From: Motilimonas sp. E26
GTDB lineage: Bacteria; Pseudomonadota; Gammaproteobacteria; Enterobacterales; CBDFNC01
Direction of reading: 5' to 3'
DNA: 64,000 nt
Assembly: GCF_021278025.1 (NCBI RefSeq)
Contig: NZ_JAIBHJ010000009.1
Location: 62,001 to 126,000, forward strand
A program made the position numbers and the translations under genes. Position 1 is the first letter of the stretch. Each line of letters starts with the position of its first letter. Positions 1 through 8,459 of this stretch are shown in pieces. The notes under the pieces were generated by a model. That model was not told where the DNA came from. It made no database searches and saw nothing but the letters and a program-made list of their open reading frames with translations.

Positions 1-92
1 AGCAATGATTGTTAAGTAATAGTGCGTTCGTGCGCTTTTTTCAATAAGGCTTTGCAGTTTACATTTTGATTAACTGCGATGGCAGGGGCCGC

Positions 93-1478
93 TTAGCTTG
101 TTTGCGAAAGCAGTACTTCAGGGGGGAAGATGATATCAATTTTTAGGCCCGGCTGATTGTCACTTAAATGGATTTGGCCTTGGTGCAAGCTAACAATGGC
201 TTTTACAATTGATAACCCCATGCCAAAACCGCTACTGTTACGGCTCTTGTCTAAGCGGTATAAGCGTCTAAATACCCGATCAAATTCTTCTTCAGGGATG
301 CCGTTGCCATTATCCGCTATGGTAATGCCGTTACTCGCAATCGTTACGTCGACTTGAGTTCCGTCGGGACCATACTTAACGGCGTTGTCGACGAGGTTAT
401 AAATCGCCCTAAACAATAAATTAGGATCACCAGTGAGCTGGCAAGTGTCGTGGACTGTCAGGGTGATTTTTTGCTCTTTATCTTCAGCAATAGGTTGGAT
501 CAAATCTTGTACATCTTGGCATATCGAGGCTAAATTACAGGTTTTATGTTCGGTGCCTGAGACGCCTTTCTCTAATCGCGACAGCTCTAACATGGCATTA
601 AAGGTATCCATAATGTGATCAAGCTCTTGCAGTAATAAATTGCGCCACTCTAAGTCTTCGTCCGTTAACGATTGCTGGCTAAGGCTATCTTCGACACGGA
701 TCCGAAGGCGCGACAGTGGGGTGCGCAAATCATGGGCAATGTTATCGGTCACACTCGATACCGAACCAATAAGTTCGTCTATTTCATCAAGCATTTGGTT
801 GATTTGCATGGCGATATGATCAAATTCATCGGACTCATCGCTGATAGGCAAGCGTGCTTGTAAGCGGCCTGCTTTTACCTCTGCGGTTAAGCGGTTGATT
901 TGCCTTACGCGGTGTAACACGCGTGAGTTAAAGATAAAACCAACCACTAAGGTAAAGATCATCCCCGCGCCAAGGGCGCTTAAACTAGCGGTGCTAAAGC
1001 TTTGATCTAGCGCATCTTGGCTATCATCTATCAGGCCAACCAGTAAGGTGCCAAAGGGGGTTTTTAATCGCGTGGCCATTACTTTCTTTAATTCCATTTC
1101 ACCTAAGTAATTGGTGGCAAGAATGGGAAAGTGTAAAACCGCAGGGTAGTGGGGAATATTTTGCGGCAAGTGGTTAAGGTTGCCAAATACTTGGTTGTTG
1201 CGCCTTAAGGCGAGTACCATATTATTGGTTTGTGAAGCACGCTCCACTACCGATTGAATAAAGCTTTGTGTGGTCATGCTGTTAGCATTTGCGAGGGAAA
1301 TAAAACCCTCTGCAGCTAATGTTAACCTTTGATTTTGCTCTCTTTGCTGTCCAGCAATGGAAAAGTGATAAACCATCGCCAAGATACCGCCACTGATAAA
1401 AAGCACCAGTAGGGTAAAGGCTAAGGTAAAGCGCCAAATAGAGGTGCGAGTAAAAATACTAAGGTGCTCGGACAACAT
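93..1478 (-). CDS. Sensor histidine kinase, HAMP-HisKA-HATPase type
   Basis: Inner-membrane kinase of a two-component pair. There is a membrane segment at about residues 14-36, a periplasmic sensor region to about 165, a second membrane segment, a HAMP linker, and a HisKA box with the phospho-acceptor in NIAHDLRTPLSR. The HATPase carries an N box (NLVDNAVKYG), a G1 box (DNGNGIP) and a G2 box (GFGMGLSIVKA). It overlaps the end of the response regulator gene, so the two are translated together. I chose the ATG; a GTG three codons earlier is also possible. Both lie inside the regulator gene and have weak ribosome sites, which fits coupling. The layout resembles QseC/PmrB-type sensors; the ligand cannot be read from the sequence. 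Confidence 0.93.
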   Translation of the reverse strand: MLSEHLSIFTRTSIWRFTLAFTLLVLFISGGILAMVYHFSIAGQQREQNQRLTLAAEGFISLANANSMTTQSFIQSVVERASQTNNMVLALRRNNQVFGNLNHLPQNIPHYPAVLHFPILATNYLGEMELKKVMATRLKTPFGTLLVGLIDDSQDALDQSFSTASLSALGAGMIFTLVVGFIFNSRVLHRVRQINRLTAEVKAGRLQARLPISDESDEFDHIAMQINQMLDEIDELIGSVSSVTDNIAHDLRTPLSRLRIRVEDSLSQQSLTDEDLEWRNLLLQELDHIMDTFNAMLELSRLEKGVSGTEHKTCNLASICQDVQDLIQPIAEDKEQKITLTVHDTCQLTGDPNLLFRAIYNLVDNAVKYGPDGTQVDVTIASNGITIADNGNGIPEEEFDRVFRRLYRLDKSRNSSGFGMGLSIVKAIVSLHQGQIHLSDNQPGLKIDIIFPPEVLLSQTS

Positions 1479-2136
1479 AGCCAGCACCGCGAACCGTATG
1501 GATCAGTTGGCTTTCACCTTCTTCTTCTAGCTTTTTACGCAATTTGGCGACATGTACGTCGATCACATTGGTTTTTGGATCAAAGTGGTAATCCCACACC
1601 GATTCAAATAATAAGGTGCGTGAAACCACCTGATCTTGATGCTCGAGTAAATAACGCAGTAGCTGAAACTCTTTCGGCTGCAGCTTTACTTCACGCTGAC
1701 CACGCATGACCTTGTGACCCACTAAATCCATCACTAGGTCTTCAATACTTAACTCAGTAATTTGTTGTGGCTGATGTTGCTTGCGTTGCATCAAGATTTC
1801 AGCGCGAACTAATAGCTCTTGAAAAGAAAAAGGTTTAGTTAGGTAATCATCACTGCCGGCTTTTAACCCTTTTATGCGCTCATCAACATGGCTTAAGGCA
1901 CTTAAAAATATAACCGGGGTTTGATCGCCTGTGGCACGTAAGGCTGACAGAAGCTTAAGTCCATCCATTTTTGGCAGCATGCGATCAAGTACAATTAAAT
2001 CATACTCTTGTGTTGTTGCTAAAAATAAGCCATCGGGACCTTCAATGGCGGTATCAACTGTATGACCTTGTTCTTGGAAGCCTTTTTGGATGTATTCTAA
2101 GGTAGTTATGTCGTCTTCTACGGTGAGGATTTTCAT
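1459..2136 (-). CDS. OmpR-family response regulator
   Basis: DNA-binding partner of the overlapping kinase. The receiver domain fills residues 1-120: acidic pocket (EDD) near the start, phospho-acceptor Asp in LIVLDRMLPKMDG at about residue 51, and the conserved Lys in DDYLTKPFS at about 101. The C-terminal half is a winged helix ending in the usual VRGAGYVVRAP. Length (225 aa) is normal. It lies 24 bases after a PepSY gene on the same strand, giving an operon PepSY-regulator-kinase. That arrangement is common for QseBC/PmrAB-like systems that sense metals or envelope conditions; which signal applies here is not shown. Confidence 0.94.
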   Translation of the reverse strand: MKILTVEDDITTLEYIQKGFQEQGHTVDTAIEGPDGLFLATTQEYDLIVLDRMLPKMDGLKLLSALRATGDQTPVIFLSALSHVDERIKGLKAGSDDYLTKPFSFQELLVRAEILMQRKQHQPQQITELSIEDLVMDLVGHKVMRGQREVKLQPKEFQLLRYLLEHQDQVVSRTLLFESVWDYHFDPKTNVIDVHVAKLRKKLEEEGESQLIHTVRGAGYVVRAP

Positions 2137-2160
2137 TTAGGTCCTTGGAGTGCAGATCGC

Positions 2161-2715
2161 TTATTTACGGTAAACTGGGATGAGATCTTGGGTTGAAATA
2201 TCAACTAACCAGTTTTGTTTGCCTTCTGGCGTGGCTAACTCAATTTCAAATAAATTGATGCCCTTTTTGTTCTCTAGCTCGGCATCAACAAGAAAGCCTG
2301 GATGCTGCGATTGCACTATTTCCAGTGCTTTTATCATAGAAAAGCCTGTTTCTTGAATTTCTTCAATGGCAGTAATGTTTTTGTTGTCATTAAACCAACC
2401 TGTCATAGCCGTTTCTTTACCACTGATGAATAAAGTGGTTTGAGCATCATATACCAAGTGGCGCTTCACGTTATTGGCGAGATCGATCACTTCTACTTGA
2501 TAAACTAAAACACCTTGTTGATCGTCAAGTTCAAAGTTGGTGATGACGCCGCTGTATTGCTCGGTCACTTTTTCTAGAATTTGCTTAGGGCCTTGTTGAT
2601 GACGTTGTTCTATCAATTGTGCGACCGCTTCGCTTTCGTGAGATTCAGCAAGGGCTCCAGCGCTAAGCAATAATGCTGGGCCGAGTAAACATGCTGCAAG
2701 AAGATTGTGTTTCAT
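2161..2715 (-). CDS. Secreted PepSY-domain protein
   Basis: Periplasmic protein with a clear signal peptide (MKHNLLAACLLGPALLLSAGALA) followed by two PepSY-like alpha/beta repeats, at about residues 35-100 and 110-184. The second ends in the typical pattern 'W-V-D-I-S-T-Q-D-L-I'. PepSY domains are often coded next to two-component systems and are thought to bind or inhibit partners in the periplasm. It is the first gene of the operon with the regulator and kinase, so it may modulate signalling or be its main output. The function is inferred from context. Confidence 0.85.
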   Translation of the reverse strand: MKHNLLAACLLGPALLLSAGALAESHESEAVAQLIEQRHQQGPKQILEKVTEQYSGVITNFELDDQQGVLVYQVEVIDLANNVKRHLVYDAQTTLFISGKETAMTGWFNDNKNITAIEEIQETGFSMIKALEIVQSQHPGFLVDAELENKKGINLFEIELATPEGKQNWLVDISTQDLIPVYRK

Positions 2716-2837
2716 TGTCTTGCTCTCTTGGTAATGGCTAACTATCTGTCATTGTAGCTAAAAATGAATAAAGCTTGGCTATGCGTTATATTAATCATAT
2801 TTCATCTAAAGATATGGGGGCTTTTTCACAGAGTTCA

Positions 2838-2950
2838 ATATACCCAGTCAACTTGAAGGTGCATGTTTCATGCATCTCCAGATTGATTAGGTATATACCC
2901 AAATATACTCTCGCTGAACAAGCATCTTGAAGTTGCTTGGGCATATATTC
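2838..2950. repeat. Imperfect inverted repeats of the ATATACCC-CAACTTGAAG family
   Basis: The first part is a near-palindrome with arms of about 28 bases (ATATACCCAGTCAACTTGAA... against its degenerate complement ending GGTATAT) around a short TTTCA loop. The second part, sharing the middle GTATATACCC, runs from TATACCCAA to TTGGGCATATA and contains GCATCTTGAAGTTGC. A related copy lies at 7272-7305 on the other strand. These are dispersed repeats typical of Vibrionales/Alteromonadales intergenic DNA. They sit in the 467-base gap between the PepSY gene and the divergently placed permease gene. Confidence 0.7.
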
Positions 2951-2961
2951 AAACCAGCTGG

Positions 2962-3012
2962 ACGAATATATGAGTGTTTAATAACTGCTGCTTCAATGAG
3001 GCAGATATTCGT
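2962..3012. other. Nested hairpin upstream of the metal permease gene
   Basis: ACGAATAT at the left end pairs with ATATTCGT at the right end, and an inner arm pair (CTGCTTCA against TGAGGCAG) sits in the loop. It lies about 170 bases before the permease start codon and could be part of its leader RNA or a regulator site. No known riboswitch was recognised. Confidence 0.4.
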
Positions 3013-3182
3013 ACAAGAAAGCGTCACTGTCGCTGAAAAACTATTAGAGGTCTGCCTTGTCCAAACAAGCCTTTAAAACTGGTTGAGTTATACAAAAAAA
3101 CCAGTTTAATTTGATAGAAAAAGCAGTCATCCTAGCGCTATTTGTTATATTATTACGTTCCAATTTTTAGAGCTATGCATCC

Positions 3183-5036
3183 ATGTTAGTGATCTTAAGT
3201 ATTATTGCCTTATTTATGGGGCCATTTATTTGTCAATCTATACAGCAACGTAAGGGTTGGTTTTCGCTATTAGATGCGTTTATTTTTGTCACTATTAGTG
3301 GCTTAGTGCTGTTTCATATTTTACCAGAAGCCTTATATCACGGTGGTTTGGTTTCATTTGTTTTTGTTGCCTTGGGTCTATTTGGCCCAGGCTTGGTCGA
3401 AAAATATTTCCATGGTATTGCTAATCAAGCCCATAACTACACCTTACTTTTTGGTGTAGGCGGATTAGTGCTACATGCGGTGACCGATGGCGGAGCGTTG
3501 GTGGTTGATGAGTCTCATACCGCTTGGTTATTGGCGCTAGGGGTTATTTTGCACCGTTTGCCTGTTGGGTTGACGGTGTGGTGGTTATTACGGCCACAGT
3601 ATGGTCGTATGTTGCCGATTGCGGTGTTAACAGCAATGTCTTTGGCTACGTTAGCGGGAAGCTATTTTGGCAGTCAGGTTATTCCGCATATGAGTAATGA
3701 ATGGCTGGCATGGTTCCAAGCGTTGGTCACAGGGTCGATTTTACATGTGGTATTTCATCGCCCCTATCAAGACAAAAACAAAGCGATGGACGAAGTGCTG
3801 GAAAAGCGTATGGCTGGCTTAGGAACCTTATTTGGTTTGTTGTGTTTAGCGGCGGTGCTACTTCCTCATTGGCTCGGTTATGTGGCACACAATCATGTGC
3901 ATATGGACTCTATTTGGGATCGTGCCCAAATGTGGCAAGGTGAAAGCCTGAGTGGCCATGGTCATGAGACAGCGCTGGCGTTACAGCGGTTTATCAGTTT
4001 GGCATTACATAGCTCACCCGCCTTATTACTGGCTTATGCCATTACTTATTTACTCAACTATTTGCGCATGCCAGCCCGATGGTTAACCCAGCTTAATCGT
4101 CATCCGGGCTCGACTGACAGCATAAAAGGGGCTTTTTTAGGTTTGTCTGTGCCTATTTGTGTACCGGATGCAGCGCGGATGTATCAGAATTTACAGGCGC
4201 AAGGCTCTAGTCAAATTTTTGCTTTGTCTTTTTTAATCGCCGCGCCCATTCTGAGTTTTGATGCGTTATTACTTTCTTGGCCATTGTTGGGCTCGCAATG
4301 GGTAATGCTCCGGTTGGTGTTGGCACTGTTGTTGATCCTGATTATTGGCGTGTTGGTGGGACGTTGGCTGCAAAAGCAGGAAGACATGTCTCATTCTCAA
4401 GCTGTTATGGAAGTGAATCAAGCCCAAGGCTCTCGCTTGTTAGGGGCGATAAAACACAGTTATGAACACTTAATTGATCACACGGCTCCTTGGATTATTG
4501 TGGGTTGGATTGTAGCAGCAACATTGGCGCCAACGCCGGGATGGCAGATGTTCGCTGAGCACTTATGGTTGCAAATTTTGCTGGTTATTGTTTTGGCCTT
4601 ACCGATGCATTTATGTGCCACTGGGCTAACACCTGTTGCCGCCGTTTTATTGTTGATGGGCGTGTCACCGGGAGCGGTGCTTGCGTTGTTATTAGTAGGC
4701 CCGACGATTAATTTGTCGCTGTTTAGCTTCATTGAAAAACTACAAGGCAAGCGTGTGGCGATTACCTTGTTTGGGTCCATTGCGGCTTTTGCTTTTATGG
4801 CCGGCTGGGTGTTGAATCAATATGCAGAAGTAACCGTGTTGCCTTGGTTAGAGCATGATCACAGTTGGGCGCAGGATTGGTTGGAATATATTAGTTTGGC
4901 GGTAATATGCGTGTTGTTTGCTGTGTCTTTATTTAAGCGCGGCGCAAGAGCTTTTCTAGCTGAGTTAATACCTGCTAGTTTATTAAAAAAACACCAACAT
5001 GAGCATGCCCATCACCATGAACACCACCATCATTAA
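3183..5036 (+). CDS. Two-part membrane protein: ZIP-like metal transporter fused to ArsP/DUF318-type permease
   Basis: A polytopic membrane protein of 617 aa. Residues 1-240 look like a ZIP transporter: metal-site helices carry GLVLFHILPEALYHGG, LVLHAVTDGG and VILHRLPVGLTVWW, which match ZIP histidine/acid motifs. Residues 260-590 look like the ArsP/DUF318 permease family, with two related halves (GLSVPICVPDAA and PMHLCATGLTPVAAVLLL followed by GVSPGAVLALLLVGPTINLS). The tail, from about residue 602, is rich in His (HQHEHAHHHEHHHH), typical of metal-binding ends. The sequence suggests transport of divalent metal; direction and substrate are inferred. The stop codon lies inside the next gene's reading frame, so the two may be expressed together. 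Confidence 0.82.
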   Translation: MLVILSIIALFMGPFICQSIQQRKGWFSLLDAFIFVTISGLVLFHILPEALYHGGLVSFVFVALGLFGPGLVEKYFHGIANQAHNYTLLFGVGGLVLHAVTDGGALVVDESHTAWLLALGVILHRLPVGLTVWWLLRPQYGRMLPIAVLTAMSLATLAGSYFGSQVIPHMSNEWLAWFQALVTGSILHVVFHRPYQDKNKAMDEVLEKRMAGLGTLFGLLCLAAVLLPHWLGYVAHNHVHMDSIWDRAQMWQGESLSGHGHETALALQRFISLALHSSPALLLAYAITYLLNYLRMPARWLTQLNRHPGSTDSIKGAFLGLSVPICVPDAARMYQNLQAQGSSQIFALSFLIAAPILSFDALLLSWPLLGSQWVMLRLVLALLLILIIGVLVGRWLQKQEDMSHSQAVMEVNQAQGSRLLGAIKHSYEHLIDHTAPWIIVGWIVAATLAPTPGWQMFAEHLWLQILLVIVLALPMHLCATGLTPVAAVLLLMGVSPGAVLALLLVGPTINLSLFSFIEKLQGKRVAITLFGSIAAFAFMAGWVLNQYAEVTVLPWLEHDHSWAQDWLEYISLAVICVLFAVSLFKRGARAFLAELIPASLLKKHQHEHAHHHEHHHH

Positions 5037-5514
5037 ATTTATCGTTGTTGCAATCGCGTTAAGCCTATTTTCGCCTTTGTCACTGGCCAGCAAGGTTGAT
5101 AAGGTGCTGGTGATAAAAAGCGCGCGCACTTTATATTTATTGGATAATGGTCGGATTTTACAAAAATACGATATCTCTCTTGGGAAACGTCCCGAAGGCC
5201 ATAAAAAATGGGAAGGGGATAAACGTACTCCAGAGGGACGCTATACGTTAGATTACCGCAATCCGGAAAGTAACTTCTTTCGCTCAATCCATATCAACTA
5301 CCCGAACGAAAAAGATTTGGCTTATGCCAACCAGAAGGGTTATGAACCTGGTGGCGCCATTTTTATTCATGGCTTACCCAATGGTAAGGGACACCTTGAG
5401 GATGAATATAAAGGTCGGGATTGGACCGATGGCTGTATTGCGGTACTGAATGATCACATGGCAGAAATTTGGCAATTAGTGCCTGATGGTACCGAAATTG
5501 AAATCAGACCATAA
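5017..5514 (+). CDS. L,D-transpeptidase (YkuD)-like periplasmic protein
   Basis: Secreted protein with a signal peptide (from MNTTIIKFIVVAIALS to LSLAS) and a YkuD fold. The catalytic region reads FIHGLPNGKGH...WTDGCIAV, giving the conserved His and the nucleophile Cys. The early LVIKSARTLYLLDNG strand and the KRTPEG motif also fit. Such enzymes cross-link peptidoglycan or act on related bonds in the periplasm. I start at the ATG giving the cleanest signal peptide; an ATG six codons earlier is in frame. Both overlap the end of the metal permease gene, implying coupled translation. Confidence 0.85.
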   Translation: MNTTIIKFIVVAIALSLFSPLSLASKVDKVLVIKSARTLYLLDNGRILQKYDISLGKRPEGHKKWEGDKRTPEGRYTLDYRNPESNFFRSIHINYPNEKDLAYANQKGYEPGGAIFIHGLPNGKGHLEDEYKGRDWTDGCIAVLNDHMAEIWQLVPDGTEIEIRP

Positions 5515-5521
5515 CGGTTTT

Positions 5522-5776
5522 TTAAAACAGCTCTCCCTGTGGTGGCATTTGTTCACCACTTTTATTCTCAGCGGCCAATGCTCGCTCAGCTCTGATTTTT
5601 CTTATCATTCTTTGACGGCATAACCGAATTATATTTCGCTGCTCAGTTGGGCTTAATTGTAGCCAACCAAATCTTTCTTCACGACTGCGCATGCAGCCCA
5701 TGCAATAGCCGCGGTTATCTGTTTGGCAGATCCCGCGACAAGGGCTTTGTATTTGAAAAAATTCTAACTGTTCCAT
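5522..5776 (-). CDS. DUF1289 small cysteine-rich protein
   Basis: An 84-aa protein whose centre reads SPCRGICQTDNRGYCMGCMR, the four-Cys pattern of the DUF1289 family, then RFGWLQLSPTEQRNIIRL. The cysteines probably bind a metal ion; the family's role is unknown (E. coli YdhL is a member). It converges on the L,D-transpeptidase gene with only a few bases between stop codons. It is followed upstream by a terminator for the yceI operon. Confidence 0.85.
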   Translation of the reverse strand: MEQLEFFQIQSPCRGICQTDNRGYCMGCMRSREERFGWLQLSPTEQRNIIRLCRQRMIRKIRAERALAAENKSGEQMPPQGELF

Positions 5777-5833
5777 GCTCTGAAGATAGCAGTGTTTGCT
5801 GAAAATATGAACGATTTAATGTGTTTTGCAATA

Positions 5834-5860
5834 CAAAAAAGGTGCCGACAAAGGGCACCT
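5834..5860 (-). terminator. Rho-independent terminator after yceI-like gene
   Basis: Stem AGGTGCC/GGCACCT with a short loop, preceded on the plus strand by AAAAAA, so it gives a T-run when read on the minus strand. It sits about 40 bases past the YceI stop codon. Confidence 0.8.
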
Positions 5861-5900
5861 CATATCATTTAATGCTAGGTAAATTCAGGTAATCACTGAA

Positions 5901-6479
5901 TTATTTTTTAATACCTTCGATATGAAACTCAAGCTCAACCGTTGCTGATTGTGGCCCTAAGTCCATTGGGATGCCGTAGTCTTTCATCGTGATAGTGGTG
6001 GCCCCTTCAAAGCCAGCGCGGTAACCGCCCCATGGGTCTTTACCTTCGCCAACTTTAGTTACGTCAATTACTATGTCTTTGGTTACACCGCGCAGTGTAA
6101 ATTGGCCATGTAGTTTACCGGTTTGACCATCTGTTGAGTCAAACTTGGTGCTGACAAACTTAGCTTCTGGGAATTTGTCCACTTCTAAGAAATCTTTACC
6201 GCGGATATGCTTGTCACGCTCAGCGTGGTTAGAGTTTACGCTCTTCGTGTCGATTGTTACTGCAATCTTAGCCGCGCTTGGGTTTTCTTGGTCATAGCTA
6301 AAGTCACCCGAGAAAGTGTCAAAACGACCCACTACCCAACTGTAGCCTAAGTGATTTACTTTAAAGTTGACCGAAGCATGGGCACCACGGGTGTCGATCG
6401 CATAGTCTGCGGCTAATGCCGGCGTTGCAGCAGCAAATAAACCAGCCGATAAGATGGCAGCAGTAAGATGTTTTTTCAT
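5901..6479 (-). CDS. yceI: YceI-family periplasmic lipid-binding-like protein
   Basis: 192-aa secreted protein: signal peptide MKKHLTAAILSAGLFAAATPALA, then DYAIDTRGAHASVNFKVNHLGYSWVVGRF, the classical YceI opening, and a lipocalin-like beta barrel ending in VELEFHIEG. YceI proteins bind polyprenyl-type lipids and are induced by base or other stress in E. coli. Its ATG overlaps the stop of the cytochrome b561 gene by one base (TAATG), so it is translated by coupling. The yceJ-yceI pair in E. coli has the same arrangement. Confidence 0.93.
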   Translation of the reverse strand: MKKHLTAAILSAGLFAAATPALAADYAIDTRGAHASVNFKVNHLGYSWVVGRFDTFSGDFSYDQENPSAAKIAVTIDTKSVNSNHAERDKHIRGKDFLEVDKFPEAKFVSTKFDSTDGQTGKLHGQFTLRGVTKDIVIDVTKVGEGKDPWGGYRAGFEGATTITMKDYGIPMDLGPQSATVELEFHIEGIKK

Positions 6480-7048
6480 TATTGTTTCCTTGTTTCTGTA
6501 GAGTTCACCGGCTTTAACATCCGGCTGAGGGTAGAGTCTTTATCAATAAAGTGGTGCTTTAAAGCCGCCAGTGCGTGGCCTGCGCTGAGTACGAGTAGGC
6601 TCCAAGCTAAAATTTCATGTATATCACCAGCTATTTCTTCCTGCTGGGGTAAACCCGATAGTAGTGCGGGTACATCGAACCAACCAAACACAGAAATAGC
6701 GCGCCCGTCTGCGGTGGAGATAAGATAACCAGAAATCATCAGCACAAACAATATGGCGTATAAAGCAAAGTGGCCTAGTTTAGCGATGGTTTTTTCCCAA
6801 GTTTGATGATTGGATAAGCCTTTGGGTTTGGGGTTAGTTAGACGCCAAATAATACGAAATACCATTAACGCGAATAAGCAGATACCAAAACTTTTGTGCA
6901 ACATAGGTGCGGTTTGATACCAGTCAGAGTAGTAACTTAGATCAACCATCCAGTAGCCCAATGCGAATAAGCTGAACACAGCTAACGCAACTAGCCAGTG
7001 AATGATGATCGTCACCCATCCATAACCTTGAGTTGAGTTCTTTAACAA
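6479..7048 (-). CDS. yceJ: Cytochrome b561 (YceJ-like)
   Basis: Four-helix inner-membrane di-heme cytochrome. Haem-ligand histidines appear in IIIHWLVAL, MLHKSFG, LGHFALYA and AGHALAALKHH, spaced as in the b561 family. It probably passes electrons between quinol and periplasmic partners such as superoxide or, in this operon, to serve YceI. The start is a TTG preceded by GGAA at good distance; no in-frame ATG or GTG occurs before the upstream stop, and the protein from there begins MLKNSTQGYGWVTI, matching family N-termini. Confidence 0.9.
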   Translation of the reverse strand: MLKNSTQGYGWVTIIIHWLVALAVFSLFALGYWMVDLSYYSDWYQTAPMLHKSFGICLFALMVFRIIWRLTNPKPKGLSNHQTWEKTIAKLGHFALYAILFVLMISGYLISTADGRAISVFGWFDVPALLSGLPQQEEIAGDIHEILAWSLLVLSAGHALAALKHHFIDKDSTLSRMLKPVNSTETRKQ

Positions 7049-7178
7049 CGGCTTGTTCCATTTATCAAATAATAACGATTCTAATTTATATCATGGCTGA
7101 AATTGTTTTAGAACAAAAGCAGAATATTTGGAGTGAAAGGTTCTAAAAAATAGGATGTTTATTAAGGCCCTTTGGGAA

Positions 7179-7268
7179 CGCCACCGTGTTTCCACTACCT
7201 TGTTATGCTAATTTAAAAGGTGCCTACATTCTTGCATTAGCGTGCCTAGTATTGAAAACACGGTGGCG
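7179..7268. repeat. Widely spaced perfect inverted repeat CGCCACCGTGTTT
   Basis: Two perfect 13-base arms (CGCCACCGTGTTT and AAACACGGTGGCG) enclose about 64 bases. They lie in the 420-base gap between the cytochrome b561 gene and the DUF1835 gene, just before a single copy of the CAACTTGAAG dispersed repeat (7272-7305, minus orientation). It could be a small MITE-like element or a structured RNA. Nothing else was recognised in this gap except a weak Fur-like AATGATTCTCAATT at about 7394-7407. Confidence 0.55.
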
Positions 7269-7469
7269 CTCTGAAACATGCATCTTCAAGTTGATTGGCT
7301 ATATGAGGGGGCTAGTATGAATAAAGTGCTTTTATCATCAGCCGAGCTTACGTACTGATAATAAACAGACCATAATCAATTTTTTTTGCAAAAAATGATT
7401 CTCAATTAAAGGTAGAAAAGCAGATTTAGCTGCTATCTTTGATATGCGAGATAACGGTAAGAGGAATTT

Positions 7470-8429
7470 ATGTCTAGGACTTTAAACATTACTAATGGTG
7501 ATTGCGCAGTTGATGCAATGCGACAAGCTGGCATTATCGGTGATTATCTGCCTTGGCGTGATTTATTACATGAGGGGCCGGTTCCTCATGGTCTTTCTCT
7601 TGAAGCCTTATCAGGCGTACGAGCCGAGTATATAGCGCAAATGGGGTGGGGAGATTATGACCAGGTGCTCAGTAGTTTCCGGACCCGTGATCAACAATTA
7701 CAGCGCCTTAACTATTACAAAAAAATCATTCTTTGGTTTGAGTTTGATCTATACGATCAACTGCAAATGTTGCAGATTTTAGATTGGTTTAACAAGCAGC
7801 CACAGCTAACCGTTGAGATCAGCGTTATCTGTGTTGATAAGTATTTATCAGAATGCTCCGCGACCGAGCTGGTTTGTTTGCTCAATGAAGAGCAGCCCTT
7901 ATGTTATCAAATGTTAGATGTTGCCAGTTATGGTTGGCAGGTGTTTACCCAAGAAAACCCTAAATTGTTATCTTCTTTGTTAAATTTAGACACCAGTGCA
8001 CTGCCTTACCTTAGTGGTGCAGTAAGGCGCTTGCTACAAGAATACCCTTCTACCTTTAATGGCTTGGGCTTGGCGCAACAAATAGCCTTAAAAAATATTC
8101 AGCAAGGTTGTTCGGATCCAAAAGAGCTGTTTAGACTTTATCAAGTTGAAGAAGCAAGGCGATTTATGGCTGATACAGTATTCTTTCAACGTTTATTGTC
8201 TTTAAATGCGGCCAGAGTCATTCATTGGCCTAAACCAAGTTGGGAATGTCCGGTTAGTATCACTGAGTTAGGTGAGCAGGTGTTAACGGGTCGTCGCCAC
8301 TTATTAGATATCATCGAGCTGGATTATTGGGTTGGTGGGGTTCATTTAACCCCTGACAATATTTGGTTATGGGATGATAAACTTGCATCCCTGGCTAGGC
8401 GCGGCTTTTCACAGCAACCCAGTTTTTAG
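7470..8429 (+). CDS. DUF1835 domain protein
   Basis: 319-aa cytosolic protein. The N-terminus (LNITNGDCAVDAMRQAGI, then LPWRDLLHEGPVP) is the DUF1835 signature, and the C-terminal third (LTELGEQVLTGRRHLLD-like, GGVHL) fits the DUF3658 partner domain often fused to it. No catalytic role is established for the family. It starts at an ATG behind AGAGGAA. It stands alone, convergent with rlmA. Confidence 0.8.
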   Translation: MSRTLNITNGDCAVDAMRQAGIIGDYLPWRDLLHEGPVPHGLSLEALSGVRAEYIAQMGWGDYDQVLSSFRTRDQQLQRLNYYKKIILWFEFDLYDQLQMLQILDWFNKQPQLTVEISVICVDKYLSECSATELVCLLNEEQPLCYQMLDVASYGWQVFTQENPKLLSSLLNLDTSALPYLSGAVRRLLQEYPSTFNGLGLAQQIALKNIQQGCSDPKELFRLYQVEEARRFMADTVFFQRLLSLNAARVIHWPKPSWECPVSITELGEQVLTGRRHLLDIIELDYWVGGVHLTPDNIWLWDDKLASLARRGFSQQPSF

Positions 8430-8459
8430 TTGAGGTAGTGAATCATCAATTTGAAAGGC

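Noticed and set aside
1-92. Possible terminator hairpin GTGCGTTCGTGCGC before TTTTTT
   Set aside because: The arms do not pair well enough to support a stem.
7394-7410. Fur box before the DUF1835 gene
   Set aside because: Only a partial match to the Fur consensus; kept as a note in the repeat entry, not called as a site.
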